NCBI RefSeq assembly: GCF_001757355.1
Contig: NZ_MINO01000045.1
Coordinates: forward strand, 1 to 32,076
DNA from: Sphingobium phenoxybenzoativorans
Lineage (GTDB): Bacteria > Pseudomonadota > Alphaproteobacteria > Sphingomonadales > Sphingomonadaceae
DNA: 32,076 nucleotides
Direction: 5' to 3'
Every line of letters starts with the position of its first letter. Position 1 is the stretch's first letter. Positions 30,724-32,076 of the stretch are shown here, in pieces. The notes under the pieces were generated by a model, which was not told the DNA's origin, made no database searches, and saw only the letters and a list, made by a program, of their open reading frames with translations. Both the position numbers and the translations under genes were made by a program.

Positions 30724-32076
30724 TTAGCGGCGATCCTTCAAGTTGATTGTTCGACCCTTGCCGACGAGACTCAAGAAGGTCGGTCGATGACTCACCACCA
30801 CGACTCCGGTCCCTGTCTCGCGAAGCCACGCGTCGAGGTGGCCCGCAAGCCGCGCCTCCGTCGCCATGTCCAACCCCTCGCTCGGCTCGTCGAGCAGCAG
30901 CCACGGCCTGCCGGCAAGCAAGGCGCGGGCGATCGACAACCGCTTGCGCTGGCCGCCCGACAACCGCGCTCCGCCGTCGCCGACCCATTGGTCAAGCCCA
31001 TGCGGCATCGCGCGAATATCGACAGCGAGGCAGGCGACTTCCAGCGCCGCCCAAAGCCGTTCGTCGCTGAGGCCGGGGCGCGCCACACGCAAATTGTCGC
31101 GGATGGTTCCCGACAGGAGCTGGGCATCCTGGGGCGAGAGCGCGAATGCCGCTCGCACGTCCTCGGACGGCAGGGAAGCAAGAAGCTGGTCATCAAGAGC
31201 AATGCCACAATGCTCGCCAGCGGGCCGAATACCAGCGAGCGTTTCCAGAAGGCTGGTCTTGCCGCTGCCGGATTTGCCTGAAATCCCCAAGCGCTCGCCC
31301 GCCACGATCCGGACATGCAGGCCGTCCCGATCAAAGGCAATGCTCCGCGCGGGCGCCATGGATGCCGTCGCCTTGCGGACAAGCGCAGAGGGTTGACCCG
31401 CCATGCCCTCCAATCGCGAGAGGGCGGCCGCGACCAGCGCGCTTCGCGATACGCCGCGCACATAGCCGGAAAGGGCCTCGATCGCACCCGCCGCCGCCAG
31501 CACGGCAAGCACCGTCAACGGCAGGGAGGCATGGGAGAGGATCAGCATCGCGCCCATGGCGATGCCTCCACCCAACACGAGGCCCGCGTCGATGATTGCT
31601 TCGCCGCGCGCAAAACGACGCCGCGCGCTGTCCAGTTCGGCCGTCTCGACCGCGAGGCTTCGCCCGATCGCCGGAGCGAGATCGTAGGCAAGGATTTCGG
31701 GCGAGGCGGCGGCATAATCCACCATGCCCGCCTTGAGCCGCGCAAGCGCCGCTGCCATGTCGGTCGCGGCGCTCGCCAGCAGGTGGGGGGTCGCCAAATG
31801 CGCCCAGAGGACAAGCCCGACAAGCAACGCCAGCAAGACAAGGCTCGCCCAAGGGCTGGCAAGCCATGCAAGGACAAGACCGATCGCAGCCCCGGCGAGC
31901 GCAGCAGGCAACGCGGGCCTACGGATCAGCCTGTCCTCCAATGCGCCGATGTCCTGCACGAGCCGCGTCACGGCATCGCCCGCCGAGACCGCCCGCACGT
32001 CGCGCTCGGACAGGATGCGATCGAACAGGCGCGCGCGAACCGCGGCGAGCGCCAACAGCGCGCCGCGATGGCCACA
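30724..32076 (-). CDS. cydC: Thiol-reductant ABC exporter subunit CydC (cut by right edge)
   Basis: The C-terminal ~450 residues of CydC, half of the CydDC transporter that exports cysteine and glutathione to the periplasm and is needed for cytochrome bd assembly. The frame is open to the window edge, so the first ~100 residues are missing. Seen are the membrane domain ('VSAGDAVTRLVQDIGALEDR' is the typical helix/coupling region, then four to five helices) and the ABC domain. The ABC domain has Walker A 'GKSGSGKTS', Q-loop 'LSPQDAQLLSGTIRDNL', signature 'LSGGQRKRLSIARAL', Walker B 'WLLLDEPSEGLD' and H-loop 'VVVSHRP'. Assignment to CydC rather than CydD rests on the sequence pattern and is likely but not certain. 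cydD and cydAB would be expected outside the window to the right. Confidence 0.85.
   Translation of the reverse strand, partial: CGHRGALLALAAVRARLFDRILSERDVRAVSAGDAVTRLVQDIGALEDRLIRRPALPAALAGAAIGLVLAWLASPWASLVLLALLVGLVLWAHLATPHLLASAATDMAAALARLKAGMVDYAAASPEILAYDLAPAIGRSLAVETAELDSARRRFARGEAIIDAGLVLGGGIAMGAMLILSHASLPLTVLAVLAAAGAIEALSGYVRGVSRSALVAAALSRLEGMAGQPSALVRKATASMAPARSIAFDRDGLHVRIVAGERLGISGKSGSGKTSLLETLAGIRPAGEHCGIALDDQLLASLPSEDVRAAFALSPQDAQLLSGTIRDNLRVARPGLSDERLWAALEVACLAVDIRAMPHGLDQWVGDGGARLSGGQRKRLSIARALLAGRPWLLLDEPSEGLDMATEARLAGHLDAWLRETGTGVVVVSHRPTFLSLVGKGRTINLKDRR

Noticed and set aside
1..32076. tRNA, rRNA, CRISPR array, intact insertion sequence, toxin-antitoxin pair or anti-phage system
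   Set aside because: Reading both strands I found no repeat-spacer pattern, no recognisable RNA gene, no transposase and no defence-type domain set; the novelty here lies in regulation and gene grouping.

Overview
The window looks like chromosomal or megaplasmid accessory DNA of a high-GC alphaproteobacterium. The GC-rich codon use, many short alphaproteobacterial-type operons and the sort of TonB receptor, DUF2946 and RND genes present suggest a sphingomonad. That is an inference: no rRNA, tRNA or other taxonomic marker is present. Almost all genes concern envelope maintenance, metals, reactive oxygen or sulfur, and energy stress. No intact mobile element, CRISPR array or stable RNA gene was seen.

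Left part (1-7972). The end of acetate kinase is translationally coupled to an outer-membrane phospholipase A. Then come an HdeD-like membrane protein, a secreted DUF2147 protein and a VTT/DedA-like membrane protein. On the minus strand a tandem universal stress protein is coupled to a phospholipase D/cardiolipin-synthase-like enzyme. A Tat-exported L,D-transpeptidase with an internal repeat and an unrecognised exported protein follow. A 940-bp stretch (7973-8911) holds only gene scraps.

Metal block (8853-21409). A VIT1/CCC1 transporter, a cytochrome b561-like protein, an OmpR-type response regulator with its kinase, and a four-gene heavy-metal RND efflux operon (adaptor, pump, DUF3240, outer-membrane channel). 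The VIT1 gene, the cytochrome gene and the RND operon are each preceded by the same GTCAGG-N5-GTCAGG direct repeat with an 11-bp period, and the motif was noticed nowhere else. This points to one regulon run by the local two-component system. Next is a copper-acquisition-like set: a DUF2946 protein, a TonB receptor carrying the complete CxxxM...HxM copper site of the OprC type, and a dedicated TonB.

Sulfur/peroxide block (21403-26794). A minus-strand series of thioredoxin 2, Prx6-type peroxiredoxin, persulfide-dioxygenase-like enzyme, TauE/SafE exporter, methyltransferase and a small protein lies opposite a second Prx6-type peroxiredoxin coupled to a BigR/SqrR-like ArsR regulator. That regulator lacks the first of the two redox-sensing cysteines. 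The likely combined job is removal of persulfides and peroxides and export of the resulting sulfite.

Right part (26795-32076). A decayed DksA/TraR-like gene, a beta-CASP RNA-processing-type metallo-hydrolase, a YdcH/DUF465 protein, an MgtC/DUF4010 membrane protein, and the C-terminal part of CydC, which exports thiols for cytochrome bd assembly and runs off the right edge.
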